A stretch of 64,000 bases of DNA from AV40 sp963817335 (GCA_963817335.1 CAWFNX010000001.1:930001-994000); one strand, 5' to 3'. Positions 39,068 through 47,353 are shown, numbered from the stretch's first letter. The notes: generated from the letters alone by a model not told the origin. Numbers and translations are program-made.

Positions 39068-40237
39068 ATGATCAGCGAAGCAGAGGCGCGCGAGAAAATC
39101 CTGGAATCTGTCCGGCCGCTTCCGTCACGAAAAATGCCGGTCCTCCAGGCCCAGAATCGATTCGCGGCGGAAGATTATTTTGCCCGGTTGCCGCTACCGA
39201 CATTCGACAATTCGGCCATGGACGGCTACGCCGTCGTCGCCGGCAATTGTGATAAAGGCGCCCGCTTGCGGGTGGTTGGCGAACAACCGGCCGGGGTTGA
39301 TCGGAAATTGCGGGTTTCGAATGGAGACACCGTTCGAATTTTTACCGGCGCACCGATGCCGGCGGGTGCGGACGCTGTGGTAATGCAAGAAGATGTCACG
39401 CGCAAAGGCGACGAGATCATTGTGAACACGGAGGTTAAGGCCGGCGAGTTTGTGCGGCAGCGGGGATCCGATCTCGGCCAAGGCCAGAAAATCCTGAGCG
39501 CGGGAGACCGGATTACTACGGTGATTTCCGCATTGCTCGTATCACAAGGCGTTGGCGACGTCGCGGTGGGCGGCGAGGTCCGGGCAGCGATTATTTCAAC
39601 CGGAGACGAATTGGCCAGACCGGGGACAAAACTTCAACCGGGTCAGATTTACGACAGCAATTCAATCCTGCTCCATGGTTTGCTGAGTCGCGCCGGAGCG
39701 GAGATCGGCTCTGCTGAACAATGCAGCGACAACCCGGATGCGCTGCGAGAAGCATTTCAAACTGCGGCGAAGAACGAGATCGTCGTCGTGACCGGAGGTG
39801 TTTCCGTTGGCGAACACGATTTGGTTCAACAAGCGCTGCGTGAACTCGGGGCAACGATCGAAATCTGGCGAGTGGCGATCAAACCCGGCAAACCATTCTT
39901 GTTTGGAAAACTTGAGAGACGGCCCTCACCTCAATCCTCTCCCTCAGGGAGAGGAAGTAATGCCAGTCCGGTCCGCCAGTCGGACGGACTCGTCCTGTGG
40001 CGAGCTCGGACCGAAGCGGCAGGTGAGGGAAAAACGTTAGGACCAAGCAATTCTCTTATATTCGGCCTGCCCGGAAACCCCGTTTCCGCCTTCGTGACTT
40101 TCTTGCAATTCGTTCGACCGGCGATCTTGAAAATGATGGGCGCGGCAGATCTTGGCCTGCAGAAGGTGACCGCCCGGCTAAGCGTCGATTTGAATAATGA
40201 TAGGCGATCGAGCGCATTACTTTCGGGGAAAATTTGA
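39068..40237 (+). CDS. moeA: Molybdopterin molybdenumtransferase MoeA (frameshifted, with repeat insertion)
   Basis: MoeA inserts molybdate into adenylated molybdopterin. The domains are visible: the N-terminal LPTFDNSAMDGYAVVAG, the VRIFTGAPMPAGADAVVMQE segment, and the MogA-like domain with ISTGDELARPG, IYDSNSILL and VVTGGVSVGEHDL. Between PGKPFLFGKL and IFGLPGNPVSAFV, about 45 extra residues are encoded by a repeat at 39923-40029. The frame ends early at 40237; the true C-terminal domain continues in the next frame to 40373. Start ATG 39068. The protein as read would lack the last domain. Confidence 0.9.
   Translation: MISEAEAREKILESVRPLPSRKMPVLQAQNRFAAEDYFARLPLPTFDNSAMDGYAVVAGNCDKGARLRVVGEQPAGVDRKLRVSNGDTVRIFTGAPMPAGADAVVMQEDVTRKGDEIIVNTEVKAGEFVRQRGSDLGQGQKILSAGDRITTVISALLVSQGVGDVAVGGEVRAAIISTGDELARPGTKLQPGQIYDSNSILLHGLLSRAGAEIGSAEQCSDNPDALREAFQTAAKNEIVVVTGGVSVGEHDLVQQALRELGATIEIWRVAIKPGKPFLFGKLERRPSPQSSPSGRGSNASPVRQSDGLVLWRARTEAAGEGKTLGPSNSLIFGLPGNPVSAFVTFLQFVRPAILKMMGAADLGLQKVTARLSVDLNNDRRSSALLSGKI
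39923..40029. repeat. CCCTCACC...GGTGAGGG repeat inside moeA
   Basis: The unit starts CCCTCACCTCAATCCTCTCC, contains the hairpin CTCTCCCTCAGGGAGAG and several GTCCG/CGGAC arms, and ends GCGGCAGGTGAGGG. It is translated in frame inside moeA between two conserved motifs that normally lie close together. A shorter copy with the same ends is at 48054-48110. Confidence 0.85.
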
Positions 40238-40373
40238 GGGCGGATCCTTTACGCCGGTCGGCCGGCAGGAATCGCATGCTCTCTTTGGGTTAAGTCAATC
40301 GAATGCGCTGCTGCGACTCGGTTCGGGAGAAAATCGCAAAAGCGATGACCTGGTCGAGGTGGAACTTTGGTAG
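40202..40373 (+). pseudogene. MoeA C-terminal domain in a shifted frame
   Basis: Read in the frame of codon GGC around 40204, the sequence gives GDRAHYFRGKFEGGSFTPVG, then RQESHALFGLSQSNALLRLG and ends DDLVEVELW before TAG 40371-40373. This is the expected MoeA C-terminal domain (R-G and S-H...L motifs). It connects to the upstream frame by a +1 shift near 40190-40205. Either one extra base is present in this region or the gene is inactive. Confidence 0.85.
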
Positions 40374-40423
40374 CTGTTTTCGCGGGAGGGGGTTTGACAG
40401 GGAAGCGGCCCATTTTAGCTTAG

Positions 40424-40933
40424 ATGGCTTTGAACACGGAAACAGCGTTCGCACAAAATCCGTCCAATCAGGTTCGTGCCGACGCTGAAAGGCTTTCTCA
40501 CATCGTGATGGAGATGCAGCGCTGCTTCGTTCTGCATTTGTGCAAAGAACTCGCGCCGGGCAACGTTTCCTTTCCGCAATTTTTCCTTCTCGCTTATCTC
40601 GACCAAAAAGAAGTGCTTACCATGTCGGCGATCGCGCAGAAGATGGGACATACCACAGCGGCGGCGAGTGGCCTGGTGGCGCGCCTGGAAAATCTGGGAA
40701 TGGTAGTCCGTTCGGTTGCCAGAGACGACCGGCGCAAGGTCATGGTTTGCATAACGCCGAAGGGCTCGGCCTTGGTCCGCCGAATTCGTCAGGAAATGGT
40801 AGGCAACCTGATGAAAATAATGGAATATCTTTCGCCGGAGGAACAGAGAGCGTGGTTGCAACTCTACAGTAAAATATATGACTACTGCCAATCGAAGGAT
40901 TGCCGATCCTTCAGCAGCAGTGCTAAACAATGA
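40424..40933 (+). CDS. MarR family transcriptional regulator
   Basis: A 169-residue winged-helix regulator of the MarR type. The DNA-binding part shows LTMSAIAQKMGHTTAAASGL, VARLENLGMVVRSVARDDRR and KVMVCITPKGSALV, the typical helix-turn-helix and DxR wing. The N-terminal 25 residues are longer than usual. The TolC-like gene starts 65 bases downstream on the same strand, so regulation of an efflux channel is a reasonable inference. Confidence 0.92.
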   Translation: MALNTETAFAQNPSNQVRADAERLSHIVMEMQRCFVLHLCKELAPGNVSFPQFFLLAYLDQKEVLTMSAIAQKMGHTTAAASGLVARLENLGMVVRSVARDDRRKVMVCITPKGSALVRRIRQEMVGNLMKIMEYLSPEEQRAWLQLYSKIYDYCQSKDCRSFSSSAKQ

Positions 40934-40998
40934 CTTAGCATTGACTGAATCCACGCCTCAACCTTTGCGCATCTAATATTTAGACGCCTTAACCTCTA

Positions 40999-43374
40999 AT
41001 GCGAAAAAGCCTCCTTGGGTTCGCCCTAACCGCATCGCTAATCGCGCTGGTCGCCTTTGGACAAACGCCCAGTGCTACGGAAACACCGTCGCCCGCGCCA
41101 ATGCTGGTTTCGACGGCAACGCCTTCGCCGTCGCCTACGCCCTCCGTTACGATTAGCCCAAGCGATGTCGGGACGGTTTCGGTGCCCTCAACCTTATCGA
41201 CCCCAAATGAATCGCCGTCGGTAACCCCGTCGCCAACGCCGATCGCAATCCGAGCCGCTGGCCTCGGCGAGAGCGATCTCGGCGTGTCGGAGGAAGGCGC
41301 ACCCGTTTTCCGGATCGACCAAGCTGTGATTCTCGCGCTGCAACAAAATCCTGCGGTTCGTAACGCGCTCCAGGAAATCCGGCGTACGAAGGGCGTGATC
41401 ATCCAAATTCGTGCGGAGGCACTGCCGCAGATTGGCCCGAGCTTCACCTGGGGTTGGACCGATCCGAACCTCACCAACGCCAACACATTTACGACATTCG
41501 GTGAGGTATCTACTCCGGCGCCGACCGCGACTGTTAGTCCATCCGCGACTGTTAGTCCATCCATTAGTCCACCAATGGGACATGGCGGCATCAAAAACTT
41601 GCGCAGTGATATCACCTACAACGTCAAGGTAACTGGCACGCAGCTGGTTTTTAATTACAGCACGTTTAGCTCAATCCGCGGCACTTTCTTCCAGCGCGAT
41701 TCCGCCTACTTCGCGTTCCGAAACATCGTTGATACAACCATCGCGACGGTAAAGACGCAATTTTATCAGGTAATCGTCAATCGGGAGTTGATCGTGGTTC
41801 AGGAAGATTCGGTTAACCTGTTGGACAGCCAGCTGAAAGATCAGCAGAACCGTTTTGAAGCCGGCACCGTTCCACGATTCAATGTCCTTCAAGCGCAGGT
41901 TCAGCTTTACAATCAAATCCCGCAATTGATTGCTGCGCGGAACGCTTATCGCATCTCCGTGCTGCAGTTAGCCAAGACTCTCGGCTTGGATTATGTTCCC
42001 GGTTCGCGTGTCCGCTTGCCGCTACGCGTAACCGGGGATTTGGCCTACAATCCACGGAAGATCGATCTGTTGGCGGCGATCGAGGAGGGCAAACGCAACC
42101 GGCCGTTTTTGAAACAGCAACGCGCGAACGTTTTGAACCAGATCCAGCAAGTCCACGTTGCCATCGGCACTTGGTTACCGAACATCAATGCCAACGGTGG
42201 CGGCGAATGGCTTAGTAGCGAATTCAACTCAAGTTTCGGCGATGTTTCAAAGGGCTGGTTGACGACAGTGACCGGCAGCTGGCCGATCTTTGATAGCGGC
42301 ATGGCCTGGGGCCAAATACAGCAGCAACGCGCTTTGTTATCAGAACAAGAGATCACCTACGACGATGACGTGCGTCAGGTTGAGCTCGAGATCCAGCAGG
42401 CGGCTTCTAACCTGCTCCAAAACCGCGATTCAATTCAAGCGACGGAAAAGAACCTGGAGTCAGCGGCCGAAGCGGTTCGTCTGGCCAAAGCACGACTGGA
42501 TGCGGGCGCAGGCACTCAGCTCGACGTTTTGAACGCACAGGTGCAATTGACCACAGCGCAATCGACGAACTTGCAGGCGTTGTTTGGTTACATTTCTTCG
42601 CTGGCGGAGTTTGATCGGGCTACTGGCGCACAGAGCTCGTACTCAGAAACGTTCGACGGCATTGCCCCGCACTCCACCAAGACCGCGACCTACTACACCG
42701 GCAGCGACGTGGATGCTCGGGGCAAACAGAAACGTCCTACCGGCTGGGAGCCGATCGACTACGAAAACCACAACGACAACGACCACTTCCACGTCGGGTG
42801 GCCCGCGGTAACGCGTAATTTTGTGCCTGAAACACGGCGCGCCCCAGATTCGGATAAATCTCGCCTCGAACGTTTTCTCGGGCTCGAAGACGATTACGAA
42901 TCTTCGCCATGGGTTCATTACCCGCATTCCGGGAATCGACGTATCGGCGGACAAAGCCGAAGCGCTCCAACGTTTGGATGCGATTCATCGCAATTATCGC
43001 GACCAGATTGGAATTGGCGACTGGCCCTTGCTGACAGCGCAACAAGTTCATGGCGACCAAATCGCCGTAGTCGATCAACCGGTTACGCACGATCGACAAT
43101 TCGCGGGTTGCGACGGTTTGATCACCAACCAACCAAAGATCGCGCTTGGGATTCACGTCGCGGATTGCGGTGCGGTTTACGTCGTCGATCCGAAAACGCC
43201 TGCCATCGGCTTGGTTCATTCCGGCAAGAAAGGCACAGAGCTGGCAATTGCCGCGAAAGCGATCGCGCAAATGAGGCAACATTTTGGATCGGACCCGGCC
43301 GACTTGATCGTGGCACTCAGTCCTTGTATTCGGCCTCCGCATTACGAGATCGATTTTGCCGCAGCGATTGTTGA
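40999..43374 (+). CDS. TolC-like outer membrane efflux protein (C-terminus runs on into next gene)
   Basis: An outer membrane channel protein of the TolC/OEP family. After a signal peptide (LGFALTASLIALVAFGQ) there is a serine/proline/threonine-rich stretch (about residues 23-85), then two OEP repeats: IDQAVILALQQNPAVRNALQ, FEAGTVPRFNVLQAQVQLYN in the first and ARLDAGAGTQLDVLNAQVQL in the second. The channel homology ends near LAEFDRATGAQ (about residue 545). From about residue 635 the translation turns arginine/serine-rich and overlaps the PgeF-type gene in another frame by 554 bases; that part is probably not real protein, so a stop or frame near 42900 seems to have been lost. No inner-membrane pump genes are adjacent. 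Confidence 0.85.
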   Translation: MRKSLLGFALTASLIALVAFGQTPSATETPSPAPMLVSTATPSPSPTPSVTISPSDVGTVSVPSTLSTPNESPSVTPSPTPIAIRAAGLGESDLGVSEEGAPVFRIDQAVILALQQNPAVRNALQEIRRTKGVIIQIRAEALPQIGPSFTWGWTDPNLTNANTFTTFGEVSTPAPTATVSPSATVSPSISPPMGHGGIKNLRSDITYNVKVTGTQLVFNYSTFSSIRGTFFQRDSAYFAFRNIVDTTIATVKTQFYQVIVNRELIVVQEDSVNLLDSQLKDQQNRFEAGTVPRFNVLQAQVQLYNQIPQLIAARNAYRISVLQLAKTLGLDYVPGSRVRLPLRVTGDLAYNPRKIDLLAAIEEGKRNRPFLKQQRANVLNQIQQVHVAIGTWLPNINANGGGEWLSSEFNSSFGDVSKGWLTTVTGSWPIFDSGMAWGQIQQQRALLSEQEITYDDDVRQVELEIQQAASNLLQNRDSIQATEKNLESAAEAVRLAKARLDAGAGTQLDVLNAQVQLTTAQSTNLQALFGYISSLAEFDRATGAQSSYSETFDGIAPHSTKTATYYTGSDVDARGKQKRPTGWEPIDYENHNDNDHFHVGWPAVTRNFVPETRRAPDSDKSRLERFLGLEDDYESSPWVHYPHSGNRRIGGQSRSAPTFGCDSSQLSRPDWNWRLALADSATSSWRPNRRSRSTGYARSTIRGLRRFDHQPTKDRAWDSRRGLRCGLRRRSENACHRLGSFRQERHRAGNCRESDRANEATFWIGPGRLDRGTQSLYSASALRDRFCRSDC

Positions 43375-43510
43375 GCAATGCCGCAGCGCCGGTGTGAAAG
43401 AAATTCACGATTCCGGGATTTGCACCGCCTGCGATCTTGATCGGTACTATTCTTATCGTGCCGAAAAAGGAAGAACCGGCCGAATGCTCGCGCTCCTTGG
43501 CATTGCATGA
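42821..43510 (+). CDS. pgeF: PgeF/YfiH family (laccase-domain) protein
   Basis: A roughly 229-residue protein of the YfiH/PgeF family (DUF152, multicopper-oxidase-like fold), which handles purine nucleosides and, in some members, corrects peptidoglycan composition. The motifs are seen: LRHGFITRIPG, LLTAQQVHGDQIAVV, ALGIHVADCGAVYVVDP with the zinc cysteine, GLVHSGKKGTE, and ALSPCIRPPHYEIDF. The start is uncertain; TTG 42821 is the first possible codon after a stop at 42809. This is the real frame in the region shared with the TolC-like gene. Confidence 0.88.
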   Translation: MCLKHGAPQIRINLASNVFSGSKTITNLRHGFITRIPGIDVSADKAEALQRLDAIHRNYRDQIGIGDWPLLTAQQVHGDQIAVVDQPVTHDRQFAGCDGLITNQPKIALGIHVADCGAVYVVDPKTPAIGLVHSGKKGTELAIAAKAIAQMRQHFGSDPADLIVALSPCIRPPHYEIDFAAAIVEQCRSAGVKEIHDSGICTACDLDRYYSYRAEKGRTGRMLALLGIA

Positions 43511-43539
43511 AGTGGTTTGGTTAGAGCAATCTACCTTCA

Positions 43540-44121
43540 ATGTTGATCCGGATCGGCAGTAATGGTTTCTGGGCTGGCCGCGATTCGCCGTCAGAATCTC
43601 TAAACGAGACCGCGCGCATGTTTAATCAAATCAACGGCCAGATAATCGTAGAGATCGGTTCCGGAATTCATGGCCGGCTCGCCGGGAACAGCATTCTAAC
43701 CTGGGCGAAGAAAACGCGGGCAAGACGAATCATCACCGTTGATTTGGATGCGAAACAGATCGACGACGTCAAAAAAGCGACGAGCAAATTCAAAAATGTG
43801 GAACCAATTGTTGGCGACGGCCTGAAGTATCTCGCCGACTTTTCGGAGACGATCGATTTACTCTATCTCGATTTTTGGGTTCCGGACCCGGAGGGGACAT
43901 TGCCCGGCACTGGACGCGCCGAAGCCTACCGGGCGGCGTTTGCTGCCGCTAAAAGTAAACTCGCCGAACGCGCGTTGATTCTAATCGACGACACCGATCA
44001 CATTCATCCGTGGAAACACACCTTGATCGTTCCGGACGCCAGGAAAGAGGGCTTTGTTGTGGTTTTTGTGGGCCGGCAAACCTTGCTAATGCGCAACCCA
44101 ACGGCCGCGGCCACCCGCTAG
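43540..44121 (+). CDS. Class I methyltransferase-like protein
   Basis: A 193-residue Rossmann-fold protein resembling SAM-dependent methyltransferases. Motif I is IIVEIGSGIHGRLAGNSIL, the acidic residue after strand 2 is in RIITVDLDAKQ, and motif IV is near LLYLDFWVPDPEG. The family often methylates small molecules or sugars (an O-methyltransferase or class with CmcI-like features), but no substrate is evident. The first 25 residues are not well conserved, so the start at ATG 43540 is tentative. Confidence 0.78.
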   Translation: MLIRIGSNGFWAGRDSPSESLNETARMFNQINGQIIVEIGSGIHGRLAGNSILTWAKKTRARRIITVDLDAKQIDDVKKATSKFKNVEPIVGDGLKYLADFSETIDLLYLDFWVPDPEGTLPGTGRAEAYRAAFAAAKSKLAERALILIDDTDHIHPWKHTLIVPDARKEGFVVVFVGRQTLLMRNPTAAATR

Positions 44122-44187
44122 AACGAAAACTCGGGGTCGCCGCCCGCCAACAAGCCTCTGACCGCCCGGGCAAAATTGTCCAAAAAT

Positions 44188-44328
44188 CTTGAATGCAAAA
44201 TGCATTCAAGATTACCGGGCTTTTTGAGGGATGTCTTCCCAGATGCCGCCAGCTGGTCAGTCCCACCTCTCGATATCGGCGCCATGCTTGAGCTGTTAGC
44301 ACTTGAATGCAAAATGCATTCAAGATTA
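44188..44328. repeat. Two identical 27-base palindromes (CTTGAATGCAAAATGCATTC)
   Basis: The perfect inverted repeat CTTGAATGCA-AAA-TGCATTCAAG followed by ATTA occurs at 44188-44214 and again at 44302-44328, with 87 bases between. It sits in a 312-base gene-free gap between the convergent methyltransferase-like and lpxA genes, so it may work as a bidirectional terminator or as a protein-binding site. A related TGAATGCATTCAA lies at 55668 before secA. The rest of the gap shows nothing else. Confidence 0.8.
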
Positions 44329-44433
44329 TCAGGCACGCTGAGCCAGTTTTCGGGCATTAAAGCCTCTACCAAAGCCTAGCGCGATGACGCGATCGCCCGG
44401 CAAAGGAAGGCATCTGAGTTGCCTTGAGAACTC

Positions 44434-45237
44434 TTATTCGGCGGTCTCTTCGGCGGCGCCGCTTTTGAGCGGACAAATTCCGCGCTTTTTTGCGCTCGCC
44501 ACGAAGTCGATAAACTCGCGCGCGGCCGGATTTAATTTCATCGTCGCCGCTTTTTCAATTGCCTGCCCAATGTTCATGCCGCTGGCGTAAACCAGCTTGA
44601 ATACAGTTTTGATTTCCTCGCGCTCTTGAGCGCTGAATCCGGCGCGCCGCAGTCCGACTACATTTAGCCCGAACACGAAATTGCGCTCGGCCGCGATCAC
44701 GAAGGGCGGAATGTCTTTGCTGAACGCAGACGCACCTTGGGTGATAGCGAGCCGTCCAACGCGAATGTTTTGGTGAAACACACAGCCACCGCCGAGGAAT
44801 GCGCCGTCTCCAACTGAGACGTGTCCGCCAAGGAGACAGTTGTTGGCGATGATTACGTTGTTTCCGATTTCGCAGTTGTGACCGACGTGCGCGCCGGCCA
44901 TCAGAAAATTCTTGTGACCGATCTTGGTCACGCTTCCTTCGGCGCTGCCGCGGTGGATCGTGCAATGCTCGCGAATTACGTTCTCGTTGCCAATTTCGAC
45001 CCGCGTTTTTCGGTCTGCCGAAAAGGAAAGATCTTGCGGCGGAGTGCCAATGATCGCGCCATGTCCGATCACGTTATTCGCGCCGAGGCGGACGTCGCCT
45101 TCGATTACCGCGTGTGATTCGATCCACGAGTAGTCTCCGATTTCGACACATCCATCGACTACGACGTAGGGTTCGATTTCGATGGACACTCCGAGCTTCG
45201 TTTCGGGGTCGATGATTGCGGTGTGATGAATGTTCAC
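44434..45237 (-). CDS. lpxA: Acyl-ACP--UDP-N-acetylglucosamine O-acyltransferase (LpxA)
   Basis: LpxA performs the first step of lipid A synthesis, and its presence argues for a Gram-negative outer membrane. The left-handed beta-helix is visible as hexapeptide repeats (AIIDPETKLGVSIEIEPYVV, HAVIEGDVRLGANNVIGHGA), with the active-site region NFLMAGAHVGHNCEIGNNVI. The C-terminal helices begin VGLRRAGFSAQEREEIKTVF. I chose GTG 45237, which starts NIHHTAIIDP as in the family; the longer open frame reads through a hairpin repeat. About 267 residues, a normal length. Confidence 0.94.
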   Translation of the reverse strand: MNIHHTAIIDPETKLGVSIEIEPYVVVDGCVEIGDYSWIESHAVIEGDVRLGANNVIGHGAIIGTPPQDLSFSADRKTRVEIGNENVIREHCTIHRGSAEGSVTKIGHKNFLMAGAHVGHNCEIGNNVIIANNCLLGGHVSVGDGAFLGGGCVFHQNIRVGRLAITQGASAFSKDIPPFVIAAERNFVFGLNVVGLRRAGFSAQEREEIKTVFKLVYASGMNIGQAIEKAATMKLNPAAREFIDFVASAKKRGICPLKSGAAEETAE

Positions 45238-45280
45238 GCTAGTCGCGATCGCAACGATTCCCGCCAGTTGGATGGATCGA

Positions 45281-45435
45281 GCGCCGTCGGCGCGAAATAT
45301 TTGTAGTACGGCTGGCAACCAGAGCTCGCAGCTCCGTTGGAGCGGCACCTTTTCGACGCTGCTATCCGATATGTCGCTCCTATGGAGCTGTAGAATTTTG
45401 GCTTGCGGTCTATAAACATCGCGCACCTCTGGTGC
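45281..45435. repeat. Multi-hairpin repeat upstream of lpxA
   Basis: Four short hairpins of one design (5-base stem, 3-base loop) occur in 155 bases: GCGCCGTCGGCGC (45281), GCTCCGTTGGAGC (45331), GCTCCTATGGAGC (45376) and GCACCTCTGGTGC (45423). The spacers include TTGTAGTACGGCTGGCAACC and TTTTGGCTTGCGGTCTATAA. It occupies the gap between radC and lpxA. Confidence 0.8.
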
Positions 45436-45451
45436 TCATGCTGAGAGTATA

Positions 45452-46204
45452 TCACAACACCCCTGCTTCCTTGAAACTAAAGTAACCAGGGCTGTTTTGC
45501 GATTGCGCGCCGATGATGATGTGATCGAGCAATTTTATTTGCAGGAGCTCGGCCGCCTCGGCCAGTCGACGGGTCAGACTGTGGTCGGCCTGACTGGGCG
45601 ACGGATCGCCGGACGGGTGATTGTGCACAACAATCACGGCATAAGCGGAAGCGATCACGGCCGGACGAAAAATTTCGCGTGGATGGGCAATGCTTTCGTT
45701 GACGCTGCCGGTCGAAACATCTTCAACCCGGATCAGGCGATAGCGAGTGTCTAACAGGACTGCCCGCATTTCTTCCTTTCGGAGCATTCGCATTCCACCG
45801 CCGACGAGTTGATCGACCAGCTCGGGCGAATCAATCTTCTGATTGGCTAACGGTTCACGGGCCAGACGATTTCCAAGATCGAACGCGGCTGCCAATTGCA
45901 CTGCCTTGGCGACTCCGACCCCCGGCAATTTCGCCAATTCAGTCACGGTGCAGCGGCTCAACTCCCGAAGCGAACCGTGGCGTTTCAAAAGATCGCGCGC
46001 GACAACAATCACGTTGGCGCCCACCCGTCCGGTCCGCAGCAAAATTGCGATCAGCTCCGCATCCGAAAGTGATGACGCGCCGTGAGCGACCAGCTTCTCA
46101 CGCGGACGCTCGTCTTCCGGCATTTCACGGATGCGCGATTGCAAGTTTGGGGGGATGGGGGATGAGCGCTGGTTTTGCCGCAGATTTATTGAAGAAACGA
46201 TCAA
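45452..46204 (-). CDS. radC: RadC/JAMM family DNA repair protein
   Basis: A 250-residue RadC-type protein: helix-hairpin-helix part (LSDAELIAILLRTGRVG and LAKLPGVGVAKAVQLAAAFD) and a JAMM/MPN+ metalloprotease-like domain with the zinc motif IVVHNHPSGDPSPSQAD. The in-cell role of RadC is not settled. The TTG at 46204 overlaps the stop of the polyprenyl synthase gene (TTGA), favouring coupled translation; ATG 46123 is an alternative start but would cut off part of REMPEDERPREKL. Confidence 0.9.
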   Translation of the reverse strand: MIVSSINLRQNQRSSPIPPNLQSRIREMPEDERPREKLVAHGASSLSDAELIAILLRTGRVGANVIVVARDLLKRHGSLRELSRCTVTELAKLPGVGVAKAVQLAAAFDLGNRLAREPLANQKIDSPELVDQLVGGGMRMLRKEEMRAVLLDTRYRLIRVEDVSTGSVNESIAHPREIFRPAVIASAYAVIVVHNHPSGDPSPSQADHSLTRRLAEAAELLQIKLLDHIIIGAQSQNSPGYFSFKEAGVL

Positions 46205-47229
46205 CTTCGAAATTGCTCGAGCATTTCGCGGAAAGCGTCGCCCAAACCGATTAGCGCGGTCGTGTAGGGATTCGACGGCAGGTTTTCAATTTGTTCCTGG
46301 GCCTCAGCGATCAATTTTTGTCCGGCCTCGATCGACGCGCTCAGGGCGCCGTTGGGGTGCGACGAAGAGCTCAACAGCTGCGCGATTTCTTCGAACCGGG
46401 CGTCGAGAATTAGTTGGGAAAGATGCTCCTTGTCCGATCCGTTGCGGCCGCCGAGCAACATCAGCACGGGCAAGGTCAATTTTCCTTTTCGGAGGTCGCT
46501 TCCGAGTGTCTTGCCGGTCAATCGTTCATTCCCGGCGATGTCGATGCAGTCGTCGTAGATTTGGTAGGCCGTCCCGATCTTTTGGCCGAAAATCTTGAGC
46601 GAATCTTGTGTCGCCAGATCTCCGTTGCTCAGCATTGCGCCAAGTTCGGACGCGACCGCGAACAGCGATCCGGTTTTCATTCCGATAATCCGGAGATAAT
46701 CATCGATTCCGAGATGAAGATCGAACCGTCGTTGGGTCTGAATGATCTCGCCGGTGCAAACTTCCCGGGCGGCGCGCGCGATTGCCCGACTCACTTCTAC
46801 CTCTTCGAACCGCGCGGACAAATTCAATGCGTGAGCAAAAAGCCAGTCGCCAAGCAGCACGCTGAGTGAATTTCCCCATCGCGCGTTCAAGGTCGGCTGG
46901 GCCCGGCGCCACTCTGCTTCGTCCACAATGTCGTCGTGGACCAATGTCGCCACGTGAATGAGTTCGACGATGACCGCGAGGTCGACATGCTTCGAGGTGA
47001 TTGAGCCGAGAGCGCCGCCGCTTAGCAACGCGACCAAGGGACGCAGCCGTTTCCCTCGACCGCCGATTGCGTAACTCACATAACCTTCGACCGCTGGATC
47101 GAAGGAAGAGGCCTGGGCGATGATGCGCGATTCAACATCATCGAGCTCTCGTCGGACCACCTCCGTCACTCGGCTTAGCGGCCCGTTCGGAACTGTGGGC
47201 GCGAACGCCGAGGGTACCGTGGCTTCCAC
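46201..47229 (-). CDS. Polyprenyl diphosphate synthase
   Basis: A 342-residue trans-isoprenyl diphosphate synthase, which makes the isoprenoid tail of quinones. The first aspartate-rich motif is LVHDDIVDEAEW, the second is YQIYDDCIDIAGNE, and GGRGKRLRPLVALLSGGAL is the usual basic segment. The residues ahead of the first motif (IVELIHVATLVHDD) are small, as in long-chain (octaprenyl/solanesyl) enzymes, so a quinone side-chain role is likely. radC overlaps its stop codon. Confidence 0.93.
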   Translation of the reverse strand: MEATVPSAFAPTVPNGPLSRVTEVVRRELDDVESRIIAQASSFDPAVEGYVSYAIGGRGKRLRPLVALLSGGALGSITSKHVDLAVIVELIHVATLVHDDIVDEAEWRRAQPTLNARWGNSLSVLLGDWLFAHALNLSARFEEVEVSRAIARAAREVCTGEIIQTQRRFDLHLGIDDYLRIIGMKTGSLFAVASELGAMLSNGDLATQDSLKIFGQKIGTAYQIYDDCIDIAGNERLTGKTLGSDLRKGKLTLPVLMLLGGRNGSDKEHLSQLILDARFEEIAQLLSSSSHPNGALSASIEAGQKLIAEAQEQIENLPSNPYTTALIGLGDAFREMLEQFRS

Positions 47230-47296
47230 AATCGCCAGAATAGAAGGGCGGCCTAGCGCTTGTCAAAGCAACATGGCCGTAAACTTGGTTCCAGCC

Positions 47297-47353
47297 AGGT
47301 AGGGGCGATTGACCTCAATCGCCCGCGGGCGCTTCGGTGAACGGCCCCTACCT
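47297..47353. repeat. Double-hairpin repeat (AGGTAGGGG...CCCCTACC)
   Basis: AGGTAGGGGCGATTGACCTC starts the unit, the first hairpin is GGCGATTGACCTCAATCGCC, and the unit ends GAACGGCCCCTACCT. It lies at the 3' end of the lipoate ligase-like gene and partly overlaps its stop. Confidence 0.85.

Noticed and set aside
44188..44328. CRISPR-like direct repeats
   Set aside because: Only two copies, palindromic, with one 87-base spacer and no cas genes in the window.
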